Shown one piece after another: positions 1-7,598 of a stretch of 39,098 nt of DNA. The notes under the pieces are model-generated. The model saw only the letters and a program-made list of their open reading frames with translations. It did not search any database and was not told the DNA's origin. Numbering within the stretch: the stretch's first letter is position 1; each line of letters starts with the position of its first letter. The position numbers and the translations under genes were made by a program. The stretch is from NCBI GenBank assembly GCA_001801995.1, contig MGZB01000055.1, forward strand, positions 1-39,098, written 5' to 3'. This stretch comes from Gammaproteobacteria bacterium RIFOXYD12_FULL_61_37 (GTDB lineage Bacteria; Pseudomonadota; Gammaproteobacteria; Chromatiales; Chromatiaceae).

Positions 1-4
1 CCAA

Positions 5-27
5 CCCTCCCCCTGGAAGGGGGAGGG
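5..27 (-). terminator. GC-rich hairpin downstream of ispH
   Basis: A perfect 10-bp inverted repeat (5-14 paired with 18-27, 3-base loop) lies about 50 bases past the ispH stop codon in the direction of ispH transcription. It could end the leftward operon. No T-run is visible because the window ends, so it may instead be one more dispersed palindrome. Confidence 0.35.
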
Positions 28-75
28 GGCAATTTCCGAATCGAGCTGAATAGTTACAATCCATTTACCAGGGGG

Positions 76-1035
76 TTATCGCTGCCGGGCCGATGTTGCC
101 TGCTGCAACTCCTTCGGCAGGACGAAGCTGACATTCTCTTCCACGCCGGCTGTTTCCTCGACCCCCTCGGCCCCCCAGTCCAGAAGCCGGTCGATGATGC
201 GGCGCACCAGTACCTCCGGTGCCGAGGCACCGGCGGTGACGCCGATGCAGTCGATGCCGCTGAACCACTCCTGCCTCATGTCTTCCGGCCCATCGACCAG
301 GAAGGCTCTTGCCCCCATCTTCTGGGCGATCTCGCGCAGGCGGTTGGAGTTGGAGCTGTTGGGCGAACCGACCACCAGCACCAGCCCGCATTGGGCGGCG
401 AGGGCCTTGACCGCGTCCTGGCGGTTTTGGGTGGCGTAGCAGATGTCGTTTTTCTTCGGACCCTGGATGCCGGGGAATCGCCGCCGCAGGGCGGCGATGA
501 TGCTGGTGGAGTCGTCCATGGAGAGGGTGGTCTGGGTGACGAAGGCGAGGGCATTGGGGTTGTTGACCTGGAGCTGTTCCGCGTCTTGCTCGGTCGCCAC
601 CAGATAAATGCCGCTCCCCGCACCCTTGCCCCGGTATTGCCCCATGGTGCCCACCACCTCGGGATGGCCCTTGTGGCCGATGAGAATGACCTCCCGGCCG
701 TTGTCGCCGTAACGGGCCACCTCCAGATGGACCTTGGTCACCAGCGGGCAGGTGGCGTCGAAGACTCGTAGGCCACGGCGCTCGGCCACTTCCTTGACCG
801 CTTTCGAGACCCCGTGGGCGGAGAAGATGACGATGCCGTCATCGGGCACCTCGTCCAATTCATCGACGAAGATCGCGCCCCGCTGGCGCAGGCCATCCAC
901 CACAAAGCGGTTGTGGACCACCTCGTGGCGGACATAGATGGGCGCGCCGAAGGCATCCAGGGCATGCTCCACGATGTCGATGGCCCGGTCCACGCCGGCG
1001 CAGAATCCACGGGGGTTGGCGAGTAGGATTTTCAT
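76..1035 (-). CDS. ispH: 4-hydroxy-3-methylbut-2-enyl diphosphate reductase (IspH/LytB)
   Basis: Last enzyme of the MEP isoprenoid pathway: an Fe-S enzyme that reduces HMBPP to IPP and DMAPP in the cytoplasm. The 319-residue product opens with the family signature [14 protein letters not shown], which carries the first cluster cysteine. The other two cluster cysteines are seen in [11 protein letters not shown] and in the later [15 protein letters not shown] segment. HEVVHN and TQTTLSMDD are also typical, and length is normal. It is the last gene of a leftward operon, 22 bp after fkpB; the fkpB-ispH order is common in gammaproteobacteria. It supplies isoprenoid precursors, which may be relevant to the carotenoid-type gene at 14562. 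Identification is firm. Confidence 0.97.
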   Translation of the reverse strand: MKILLANPRGFCAGVDRAIDIVEHALDAFGAPIYVRHEVVHNRFVVDGLRQRGAIFVDELDEVPDDGIVIFSAHGVSKAVKEVAERRGLRVFDATCPLVTKVHLEVARYGDNGREVILIGHKGHPEVVGTMGQYRGKGAGSGIYLVATEQDAEQLQVNNPNALAFVTQTTLSMDDSTSIIAALRRRFPGIQGPKKNDICYATQNRQDAVKALAAQCGLVLVVGSPNSSNSNRLREIAQKMGARAFLVDGPEDMRQEWFSGIDCIGVTAGASAPEVLVRRIIDRLLDWGAEGVEETAGVEENVSFVLPKELQQATSARQR

Positions 1036-1057
1036 GGCGTGAGGGCACCTCTAAAAA

Positions 1058-1516
1058 TTACTGCACCATCCCCGGTGCGACCTCGACGACTTCCACCCGG
1101 AACACCACTTGCCGTCCGGCGAGGGGGTGATTGAAGTCCATGGTCACAAGGCCGTCGTCCAGCTCCAGCACTGCGCCCAGGGTCCCCTGGCCGTCGGGGA
1201 GCGAGAAGGCGATGATCTGGCCCTCCGTCAGTGAGAGGGAGTCCGGGAACAGGCTGCGATTGACCTGGTGGACCAAATCGTCGTCATGGAGCCCGTAGGC
1301 CTGTTCCGGCTCCAGGGTGAGGGTCTGGGTATCGCCGGATTTGAGGCCGTAAAGCGCGAGTTCCATGCCGGGGCGCAGGGTGCCGTCGCCCAGGGTGCAG
1401 GCCAGCGGCTCGTCGTGGAAGGTGGAGACCGCCTCGGTGCCGTCGGGGAGCGACAGGGAGAAATGGAGAATGATCCGGCTGCCCGGCACGATTTCGACAG
1501 GGTTTTCTAGGCTCAT
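1058..1516 (-). CDS. fkpB: FKBP-type peptidyl-prolyl isomerase, SlpA/FkpB type
   Basis: Small cytoplasmic prolyl isomerase and chaperone of the SlyD/SlpA group, 152 residues. The N-terminal half has the FKBP core (GSRIILHFSLSLPDGTEAVSTF, GMELALYGLKSGD). The middle is the IF chaperone insert with FPDSLSLTEGQIIAF, followed by the MDFNHPLAGRQVVF strand typical of SlpA/SlyD. It lacks the His-rich metal-binding tail of SlyD, which favours SlpA. I chose the ATG at 1516 because the family starts near there and it overlaps the upstream stop codon by 4 bp (ATGA), implying translational coupling. It lies between the adenosyltransferase and ispH. Confidence 0.93.
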   Translation of the reverse strand: MSLENPVEIVPGSRIILHFSLSLPDGTEAVSTFHDEPLACTLGDGTLRPGMELALYGLKSGDTQTLTLEPEQAYGLHDDDLVHQVNRSLFPDSLSLTEGQIIAFSLPDGQGTLGAVLELDDGLVTMDFNHPLAGRQVVFRVEVVEVAPGMVQ

Positions 1517-2070
1517 GATACGGGGGGTGCCTCCAGGGGACGCCATAGGACCTCGCCCCCATTGTCCCGCGCCAACCGGCGCGAGACGACGAACAGGAGG
1601 TCCGATAGCCGATTCAGATACCGGATGGAGACGGGGCTAACCGGTTCCAGCCGATGCAGGGAAAGCAGGCGCCGTTCGGCCCGGCGGCAGAGGGTGCGGG
1701 CCAAATGGCACTGGGCGGCGGACGGTCCCCCGCCGGGCAGGATGAATTCCTTGAGGGGCGGCAGCCCGGCATTGATCCGGTCGATCTGCTGCTCCAGGGC
1801 CGTCACGCAGGTCTCCGGCAGGCGCCGGGCGTCGGGGGTTGCCAGCTCGCCGCCGAGATCCAAGAGCCGATGCTGAATCTCCGTGACGATGGCGCCGATT
1901 TCCGGGGGTAACTCGAAGCTCGCCAGGAGACCCAGGTGGGCGTTCAGCTCGTCCAGGGTGCCGATGGCTTCGATGCGAGGATCTTCCTTGGGCAGGCGGC
2001 TGCCGTCGGCCAAGCCAGTGGTGCCGTCGTCCCCGGTGCGGGTGTAGATTTTGCTGAGCCGGTATCCCAT
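1513..2070 (-). CDS. ATP:cob(I)alamin adenosyltransferase, PduO type
   Basis: Transfers the 5'-deoxyadenosyl group of ATP to cob(I)alamin to make coenzyme B12. The 185-residue product has the family's N-terminal ATP-binding signature KIYTRTGDDGTTGLADGSR, then GTLDELNAHLG, the FILPGG motif and the CRRAERR helix. RYLNRLSDLLFVVSR near the C-terminus is also characteristic. The start at 2070 matches the family; upstream in-frame codons look non-coding. It is the first gene of the operon with fkpB (4-bp overlap) and ispH. No other B12 gene is in the window. A TATACT-like -10 sits at 2077-2082, only 6 bases before the ATG, so the mRNA could be leaderless, though I see no convincing -35. Confidence 0.92.
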   Translation of the reverse strand: MGYRLSKIYTRTGDDGTTGLADGSRLPKEDPRIEAIGTLDELNAHLGLLASFELPPEIGAIVTEIQHRLLDLGGELATPDARRLPETCVTALEQQIDRINAGLPPLKEFILPGGGPSAAQCHLARTLCRRAERRLLSLHRLEPVSPVSIRYLNRLSDLLFVVSRRLARDNGGEVLWRPLEAPPVS

Positions 2071-2160
2071 GGGCGAAGTATAACCGGAGCCGATAGCCGG
2101 TGCGCCCCATGACAAAAACAAGGATAGAATCCCCCGTCCAAATTCCTGCTGGAGAAGAAC

Positions 2161-2505
2161 ATGCAGATCCAAGGCCCGCTCAAATTCTCTGTCGCCGCTG
2201 CCGGAGACGCCTCCGCCGGCTACGAACTCTTTCTCGATTTTTCCGAGGCATTTCGCCAAATGGACTTGGCGGGGCAGGTGGCGGAATTCCGCAACTACCT
2301 GAATTATATGACCGAATTATTGATCACTTCCGATCTGGACGAGCACAACCGCCAAGGCATGCTGGTGGCGCAACAGATCGCCGAGCAGTTGCTGCCCCAT
2401 GTGGAAAAGGGCGAGTTGGAGCTGGACGAGACCATCAATATCCACGTCCGCCCCGGAAGCCCCCAGGTCTCGCTAGTCGATCTGGTGCGGCAGGCGCAAG
2501 AGTGA
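2161..2505 (+). CDS. Hypothetical protein, 114 residues
   Basis: I do not recognise the family. The acidic, soluble-looking protein has no signal peptide or membrane segment. Residues about 35-75 look helical and rich in charged residues (AEFRNYLNYMTELL, QQIAEQLLPHVEKGEL). A good ribosome-binding site (GGAGAAG) precedes the ATG, and a TAGAAT -10-like hexamer lies near 2123. It diverges from the adenosyltransferase gene with about 90 bp between starts and converges with the mazF stop. Codon use and the ribosome-binding site support a real gene; function is unknown. Confidence 0.7.
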   Translation: MQIQGPLKFSVAAAGDASAGYELFLDFSEAFRQMDLAGQVAEFRNYLNYMTELLITSDLDEHNRQGMLVAQQIAEQLLPHVEKGELELDETINIHVRPGSPQVSLVDLVRQAQE

Positions 2506-2521
2506 GTACCGGCTACGGGGG

Positions 2522-2836
2522 TCAGGCCAGCATTTCCAGCAGGACCGGATGCCAGGCGCTAAGGTTGATGCTGCCCATCCTGGCCCCCAATCTGCGCTTG
2601 TCGATGGCACGGATCTGATCCAGCAGGATGCGTGCCTCTCTGCCGCCGAACTCCACTTCCGGCCGACAGCCGAGGGGCCGCCCCTTGCTGGTCAGAGGGG
2701 CGACGATGACACGGGGCAGGACGGCATTCATGTCGTTGGGAGAGATTACAAGGGCCGGGCGGGTCTTCTGTATTTCCGTGCCGATGGTCGGGTCGAGGTT
2801 GACCCAATAGACATCGCCGCGTCTTACCAGTGCCAT
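2522..2836 (-). CDS. mazF: MazF/PemK-family toxin (endoribonuclease)
   Basis: Toxin of a type II toxin-antitoxin pair; members of the family cleave mRNA or other RNA sequence-specifically. The 104-residue product has the family start RRGDVYWVNLDPTIGTEIQKTRPALVISP, with the PALVIS strand. VIVAPLTSKGRPL carries the Thr/Ser active-site strand, and ILLDQIRAIDKRRLG is equally typical. Length is normal. It overlaps the antitoxin gene by 13 bp and lies downstream of it, the usual mazEF order. Nothing suggests inactivation. Confidence 0.93.
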   Translation of the reverse strand: MALVRRGDVYWVNLDPTIGTEIQKTRPALVISPNDMNAVLPRVIVAPLTSKGRPLGCRPEVEFGGREARILLDQIRAIDKRRLGARMGSINLSAWHPVLLEMLA

Positions 2837-3063
2837 TCGTCCCCTCCTTCATCGGCCGGGATGGAATCGAAGAGATTCTCTTCCTCAGAGATGGCAGAAT
2901 CGAACCAACCCTGGCGAAGGTGGCGGCTAGGCTCGATGACCAGATGCCCCTGCTCCTGTCTCAATTCAATCGGCGAGCCGACCCTGAGGCCGAGTTCCGA
3001 TAACAGGGTTGCCGGTAGCCGGACCACGGCGCTGTTGCCCCATTTTTTGATTTCGGTGTGCAT
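2824..3063 (-). CDS. mazE: MazE-like antitoxin, AbrB/SpoVT fold
   Basis: Labile DNA-binding antitoxin that should neutralise the adjacent MazF and repress its own promoter. The 79-residue product has the swapped-hairpin DNA-binding domain at residues 1-45 (IKKWGNSAVVRLPATLL, then ELGLRVGSPIELRQEQGHLVIEP). An acidic, Trp-containing tail (FDSIPADEGGDEWHW) is of the type that wraps the toxin. I start it at 3063 because the family begins MxxxIKKWGNS. An in-frame ATG at 3096 would put the start inside the inverted repeat described next and is less likely. Confidence 0.9.
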   Translation of the reverse strand: MHTEIKKWGNSAVVRLPATLLSELGLRVGSPIELRQEQGHLVIEPSRHLRQGWFDSAISEEENLFDSIPADEGGDEWHW

Positions 3064-3093
3064 TTCGAGATCACTTCGGGATGGATGTGGCTT

Positions 3094-3126
3094 CATTGTA
3101 GCAACTGCGCATGGATTGCTACAATG
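3094..3126. promoter_or_regulatory. Symmetrical divergent promoter/operator between mazE and rimO
   Basis: An 11-bp perfect inverted repeat, CATTGTAGCAA (3094-3104) and TTGCTACAATG (3116-3126), has an 11-bp spacer. Each arm contains an extended -10 (TGCTACAAT): the right arm points toward rimO and the left arm toward mazE. No clear -35 matches the usual spacing on either side. The symmetry is also what an operator for the MazE or MazEF dimer would look like. Sequence symmetry is certain; either role is inference. Confidence 0.6.
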
Positions 3127-3185
3127 CAGGTCCGAACGAGTTTTCAATCAATATCCCAAGGTCCGATGGACGAGGTTTTTGCCCG

Positions 3186-4514
3186 ATGAGTGATGAAGGC
3201 AGGGTTTATAAGATTGGCATGGTCAGCCTCGGCTGCCCCAAGAACTTGGTCGATTCGGAGCGCATCCTGAGCCAGTTGCGGGCCGAGGGCTACCGGATGA
3301 GCGACAGTTACGGGGAGGCCGATCTGGTGCTGGTCAACACCTGCGGCTTCATCGACGCGGCCGTGGAGGAATCGCTGGAGACCATCGGCGAGGCCTTGGC
3401 CGCCAACGGCCGGGTCATCGTCACCGGTTGTCTGGGCGCGAGGGCGGAAGAGGTCCTCCGCGCCCATCCCGAGGTGCTGGCGGTAACGGGTCCCCATGCC
3501 TATGAGGAGGTGATGGGGCTGATCCATCACCATCTCCCCCCGCCCCACGCCCCCCACCTGGAGCTGATCCCGCCCCAGGGGGTGAAGCTCACCCCGCGCC
3601 ATTACGCCTATCTCAAGATCTCCGAGGGCTGCAATCACGGCTGTACCTTCTGCATCATCCCGCAACTGCGCGGGCGGCTGGTCAGCCGCCCCATCGGCGA
3701 GGTGATGCTGGAGGCCGAGCGGCTGGTGGAATCGGGGGTGCGGGAGCTGCTGGTGATCGCCCAGGATACCCCCGCCTATGGCCTGGATCTGAAATACCGG
3801 CCCGATTTCTGGAAGGGCCGTCCCCTCCATACCCGCATCCTGGATCTGGCCAAGGCCCTGGGCGAGTTTCACGCCTGGGTCCGGCTGCACTATGTCTATC
3901 CCTATCCCCAGGTGGACGAGCTGATTCCCCTCATGAATCAGGAGCTTATCCTCCCCTATCTCGACATGCCCTTGCAGCACGCCAGCCCCTCCCTGCTCCA
4001 GGCCATGAAGCGCCCGGCCGCCACGGAGAAGGTGCTGGAGCGCATCGCCGGCTGGCGGCGCGAATGCCCGGACCTGACCCTGCGCAGCACCTTCATCGTC
4101 GGTTTTCCCGGCGAGACGGAACGGGACTTCGAGATCCTGCTCGATTTCCTGCGGGAGGCCCGGCTGGACCGGGTCGGCTGCTTCACCTATTCGGCGGTGG
4201 CCGGGGCGGCGGCCAATGCCCTGCCGGATGCCGTGCCGGAAGCGGTGAAGGAAGAGCGCTACGCCCGCTTCATGGAGGTGCAGGCCGGGATCAGCCGGGA
4301 GAAGCTGGCCGCCAAGGTTGGTTCAAAGATGATCGTGCTGGTGGACGCGGTGGAAGAGGAGGCGATCATCGCCCGAGGGCCGGGCGACGCCCCGGAGATC
4401 GACGGCAACGTCATCCTGCCGCCGGAGTGGGACCTGGAACCGGGCGATTTCGTCGAGGTGGAGATCACCGGCTCCGACGAACATGACCTCTTCGCGGAAC
4501 CGGCGGTCGTTTAA
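3186..4514 (+). CDS. rimO: Ribosomal protein uS12 methylthiotransferase RimO
   Basis: Radical-SAM enzyme that methylthiolates an aspartate of ribosomal protein S12. The 442-residue product has the N-terminal MTTase domain ([34 protein letters not shown]), with the three auxiliary-cluster cysteines. The radical-SAM motif is [20 protein letters not shown], and a C-terminal TRAM domain starts near residue 370. The start at 3186 gives the normal family N-terminus; the longer frame from 3111 begins inside the promoter palindrome. Expression probably starts from the extended -10 at 3118-3125. All key cysteines are present. Confidence 0.97.
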   Translation: MSDEGRVYKIGMVSLGCPKNLVDSERILSQLRAEGYRMSDSYGEADLVLVNTCGFIDAAVEESLETIGEALAANGRVIVTGCLGARAEEVLRAHPEVLAVTGPHAYEEVMGLIHHHLPPPHAPHLELIPPQGVKLTPRHYAYLKISEGCNHGCTFCIIPQLRGRLVSRPIGEVMLEAERLVESGVRELLVIAQDTPAYGLDLKYRPDFWKGRPLHTRILDLAKALGEFHAWVRLHYVYPYPQVDELIPLMNQELILPYLDMPLQHASPSLLQAMKRPAATEKVLERIAGWRRECPDLTLRSTFIVGFPGETERDFEILLDFLREARLDRVGCFTYSAVAGAAANALPDAVPEAVKEERYARFMEVQAGISREKLAAKVGSKMIVLVDAVEEEAIIARGPGDAPEIDGNVILPPEWDLEPGDFVEVEITGSDEHDLFAEPAVV

Positions 4515-4520
4515 GAAAAC

Positions 4521-4721
4521 TCAATAAGCGCTGCCGGTCTTCTTGCCCATTTTCTTGAGCAGGCTGGCCAGGGGACAGAAGCCGGTGAAGGCGGACTGGA
4601 AGAGGTTCAGGCCGACGAAGGCGGTGAAGTAGAACCAGTAGGGGTGATGGTTCATGCCCAGGAAAACGGTCAGCAGGACCATAAACCCTGCAAAGGCCAG
4701 GACGATGCGTTCGACATTCAT
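4521..4721 (-). CDS. Small DUF2892 (YgaP-like) inner-membrane protein
   Basis: A 66-residue protein with two predicted membrane segments, [18 protein letters not shown] and [20 protein letters not shown], followed by the typical [11 protein letters not shown] ending. This is the DUF2892 domain, found alone or at the end of rhodanese YgaP; its biochemical role is not established. The ATG at 4721 has a GGAG ribosome-binding site 8 bases upstream. It converges with rimO, whose stop is 6 bp away. Confidence 0.88.
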   Translation of the reverse strand: MNVERIVLAFAGFMVLLTVFLGMNHHPYWFYFTAFVGLNLFQSAFTGFCPLASLLKKMGKKTGSAY

Positions 4722-4813
4722 GCGTTTTTCTCCATAATTGCGATTGTAAAAGCCAGGGCATGATTTTGTATTGCCTGTGGCAAAGTCAAGCAACCCGACC
4801 GGCTAGGGGTACC

Positions 4814-6382
4814 ATGGAACAGGATCAACAGGCACGACTGCAACACTCGCTACGCGACCCCAGCCGTTGGCCGCGCGGGGCGGCCGGGGTCGAAACCATC
4901 GAGACCCACATCTCCACCGTCTTTCTGGTGGGGGATTACGCCTATAAGCTGAAAAAGCCCCTCAAGCTGGGTTTCCTCGATTTCTCGACCTTGGAGAAAA
5001 GACGCTTCTATTGCGAGGAAGAGGTTCGCCTCAACCGGCGCCTCGCCCCTGATGTCTATTTGCGTGCGATCCCCATCAGCGGCACCCCGGAAGATCCCCT
5101 GCCCGGCGGCGGCGGAGAGCCCATCGACTGGCTGGTGGAAATGCGGCGCTTCGATGAGCGGGGGGTCCTCTCCGGCCATCCCGGCCAACTGAACGAACAC
5201 CTGGCCCTGGAGCTTGCCCATGTGGTTGCCGAGTTTCATCGCCGGGCGGAGAAGTCGCCGACCACGGCGCCCTACGGTGAGCCCGAGCTGGTGCTGCGGC
5301 CGATGCTGGAGAACTTCGATCAATTGCGGCGGGTAACGTCCGAGCCGGCCATACTCGACCGGCTGGGGCCGCTGGAGGACTGGACCCGGTCCGAGTGGGA
5401 GCGGCAGGCCCCCCGTCTGCGGGAACGGCGCGAAAGCGGCCAGGTTCGCGAGTGCCACGGCGATCTCCACCTGGGCAATATCCTGGTGGAACGGGGGCGG
5501 CCGCTGATCTTCGACGGCATCGAGTTCTCCCCGGAACTGCGCTGGATCGACACCCTCAATGACCTGGCCTTTCTGCTGATGGATCTTCACCATCTCAACC
5601 GGGCCGATCTGGCCAATATGCTCCTCAATGCCTACCTGGCCGCCAGGGGCGACTACGAGGGGCTGCCCCTGCTTCGCTTCTATCTGACCTATCGCGCCCT
5701 GGTCCGGGCCAAGGTGACGGCCATCCGGCTGACGCAGCCCGGTCTGGAGCCTGGGGAAGCGCGGCATATCCAGGAGGAGTGCCTGAGCTACCTGGCCCTG
5801 GCGGAATCCTTTACCTGCACGTCACAGGGCTGTGTCGTCATTACCCACGGCTTCTCGGGAAGTGGCAAAAGCACCCTGGCCTCGGCCTTGCTGTTGCAGC
5901 TCCCTCTGGCGCGCATCCGCACCGACGTGGAACGCAAGCGCCTTGCCGGCATGGCCGCCCGGCAGCGGTTCGGCGAGGACGGCGCACACGAGCTGTACGA
6001 CGAGGCGATGACACGCCGGACCTACAGCCATGTCGCTGATAGGGTCCGCCCCATCGTGGAGTCGGGGAACGTGGCCCTGATCGACGCGGCCTTCCTCAAA
6101 CGCTGGCAGCGCCAACTCTTCGCCCAACTGGCGGACGGCATGGGGGTTGGCTTCCTGATCCTCGATTTCGTGGTTCCCGAGGCGGAGCTGCGGCGCCGCA
6201 TCGCGAGGCGCCTGTCACGGGGCAATGATGTCTCCGACGCCGACCTGTCTGTGCTGGAGAGGCAGATAAGGGAATCGGAACCGCTCGAAGAGGAGGAACA
6301 GGCCCACGTCCTGCCCGTAATCATGTCGGCGGCGGAACTCGCCCAGACGATCAGGGCCGTATGCAGTGCCTGTCTAAAGTAG
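4814..6382 (+). CDS. Fused APH-like phosphotransferase / P-loop kinase
   Basis: A 522-residue cytoplasmic protein of the family annotated as bifunctional aminoglycoside phosphotransferase/ATP-binding protein; the true substrate is unknown. Residues about 1-335 are an APH-like kinase fold with the catalytic loop ECHGDLHLGNILVE and the metal-binding IFDGIEFSPELRWID. Residues about 345-515 form a separate P-loop kinase domain with Walker A HGFSGSGKST and a gluconate-kinase-like arrangement. The start at 4814 was preferred over the upstream ATG at 4760, which lies in the divergent promoter region. The stop codon is inside the palindrome at 6379-6407. Resistance to aminoglycosides should not be inferred. 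Confidence 0.85.
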   Translation: MEQDQQARLQHSLRDPSRWPRGAAGVETIETHISTVFLVGDYAYKLKKPLKLGFLDFSTLEKRRFYCEEEVRLNRRLAPDVYLRAIPISGTPEDPLPGGGGEPIDWLVEMRRFDERGVLSGHPGQLNEHLALELAHVVAEFHRRAEKSPTTAPYGEPELVLRPMLENFDQLRRVTSEPAILDRLGPLEDWTRSEWERQAPRLRERRESGQVRECHGDLHLGNILVERGRPLIFDGIEFSPELRWIDTLNDLAFLLMDLHHLNRADLANMLLNAYLAARGDYEGLPLLRFYLTYRALVRAKVTAIRLTQPGLEPGEARHIQEECLSYLALAESFTCTSQGCVVITHGFSGSGKSTLASALLLQLPLARIRTDVERKRLAGMAARQRFGEDGAHELYDEAMTRRTYSHVADRVRPIVESGNVALIDAAFLKRWQRQLFAQLADGMGVGFLILDFVVPEAELRRRIARRLSRGNDVSDADLSVLERQIRESEPLEEEEQAHVLPVIMSAAELAQTIRAVCSACLK

Positions 6383-6407
6383 GGGCGGGTTTCAAACCCG
6401 CCCCTAC
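6379..6407. repeat. Perfect 14-bp palindrome covering a stop codon
   Basis: GTAGGGGCGGGTTT (6379-6392) pairs perfectly with 6394-6407 around one unpaired base. The TAG stop of the preceding gene is bases 2-4 of the repeat. It is of the short intergenic palindrome type and could also act as a transcript end. Confidence 0.75.
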
Positions 6408-6422
6408 GGCTGATGATTTTCG

Positions 6423-6463
6423 GTAACAATCATGGCGGCTTGCCACCCCGGAGCATGAAAATG
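6423..6463. repeat. Diverged copy of the GGGGCGAGGCG repeat family
   Basis: This segment resembles the left half of the palindrome at 39029-39070: a TAACxATCATGG start, a central CCACCCCGGA, and GCATGAAAA matching AGATGAAAA. It is more diverged than the other copies. Confidence 0.5.
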
Positions 6464-6467
6464 CCCA

Positions 6468-6514
6468 TGTAGGTCGGCCTTCAGGCCGACTGTCGCCCTG
6501 AAGGGCGACCTACA
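6468..6514. repeat. GTAGGTCGG palindromic element (intergenic copy)
   Basis: A 47-bp element with terminal inverted repeats TGTAGGTCG/CGACCTACA. Two small internal hairpins are formed around GGCCTTCAGGCC and GCCCTGAAGGGC. The same ends and layout occur inside ygiQ at 13155-13213, and a shorter form is at 27514-27541. It lies 12 bp past the dusA stop. Confidence 0.8.
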
Positions 6515-6525
6515 GTATTTTCACG

Positions 6526-7515
6526 CTAACCGACGGCGTCGAGGGCCTTTTGCAGCACCTCGATCCCCGCGCCCTCCCGCCAGGATTCTTCGCTGAGGAT
6601 ACGCCGCCAGCGCCGTGCCCCCGGACGGCCGTTGAACAATCCCAGGACATGGCGGCTGATGTGGTTGAGCCGGCCGCCGACCGCCAAGTGGCGTTCCACA
6701 TAGGAATACAGCAGTTCCACGGCAGAACGGCGGTCATCGACGGGACTGATTCCACCAAACAGGCGCCGGTCGGCATCGGCCAGGAGCCAGGGGTCCTGAT
6801 AGGCGGCGCGGCCGATCATGACGCCGTCGCAGTGGCCGCGTTGCCGCTCGGCCTCGTCCAGGGTCTGGATGCCGCCGTTGAGGATGATCTCCAGGGCGGG
6901 GAAATCCTGTTTCAACCGGTGGACGATCTCATAGCGCAGGGGCGGGATCTCCCGGTTTTCCTTGGGACTCAGCCCCGCCAGCCAGGCCTTGCGGGCGTGG
7001 ACAATGAAGGTTTGGCACCCGGCCTCGGCCAGTGTGCCGACGAAATCGGCCAGCTCCGGGTAGCTGTCCCGCTCGTCCACGCCGATGCGGTGTTTGAGGG
7101 TTACGGGCAGGGTGACGGCGTCGCGCATGGCTTTGACGCAGTCCGCGACCAGGGAGGGCGTCAGCATCAGGCAGGCGCCGAAACCGCCCGATTGCACCCG
7201 GCCGGAGGGACAGCCGGCATTCAGGTTGATCTCGTCGTAGCCCCACTCCTGGCCCATGCGGCTGCATTCGGCCAGCTCTTTGGGATCGCTCCCGCCCAAT
7301 TGCAGGGCGATGGGGTGCTCCTCGGGGCTGAAATCCAGGTGTCTCGGCCTGTCTCCGTGGATCAGCGCCCCGGTGGTGACCATCTCCGTATAGAGCAGGG
7401 TCTCGCGGGTCAGGATGCGGTGAAAATAGCGGCAATGCCGGTCGGTCCAGTCCAGCATGGGCGCGACGGAGAGCGTCCGGCGCGGCGCGGGGGGGGATTG
7501 TGAGAAATGTTGCAT
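6526..7515 (-). CDS. dusA: tRNA-dihydrouridine(20/20a) synthase DusA
   Basis: Flavin enzyme that reduces U20/U20a in the tRNA D-loop. The 329-residue product has the family start LSVAPMLDWTDRHCRYFHR, which distinguishes DusA from DusB/C. It also has the catalytic-cysteine loop NLNAGCPSGRVQSGGFGACLM, VTLKHRIGVD, FIVHARKAWL, the FMN-phosphate segment ILNGGIQ, and DGVMIGRAAYQDPWLL. Length is normal. It diverges from the HD-GYP gene at 7599, with 83 bp between starts. Identification is firm. Confidence 0.97.
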   Translation of the reverse strand: MQHFSQSPPAPRRTLSVAPMLDWTDRHCRYFHRILTRETLLYTEMVTTGALIHGDRPRHLDFSPEEHPIALQLGGSDPKELAECSRMGQEWGYDEINLNAGCPSGRVQSGGFGACLMLTPSLVADCVKAMRDAVTLPVTLKHRIGVDERDSYPELADFVGTLAEAGCQTFIVHARKAWLAGLSPKENREIPPLRYEIVHRLKQDFPALEIILNGGIQTLDEAERQRGHCDGVMIGRAAYQDPWLLADADRRLFGGISPVDDRRSAVELLYSYVERHLAVGGRLNHISRHVLGLFNGRPGARRWRRILSEESWREGAGIEVLQKALDAVG

Positions 7516-7598
7516 GATTCAGCGTCGGATTTTCGGCTAGATTTAGTTAGGGACTCAGAAGAATGGCAACCCGCAAGAAATCCTAAAGGAAAATCGAA

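Noticed and set aside
4814-6382. Aminoglycoside resistance gene
   Set aside because: The APH-like fold is shared by many kinases, and the fused P-loop kinase marks a separate family of unknown substrate.
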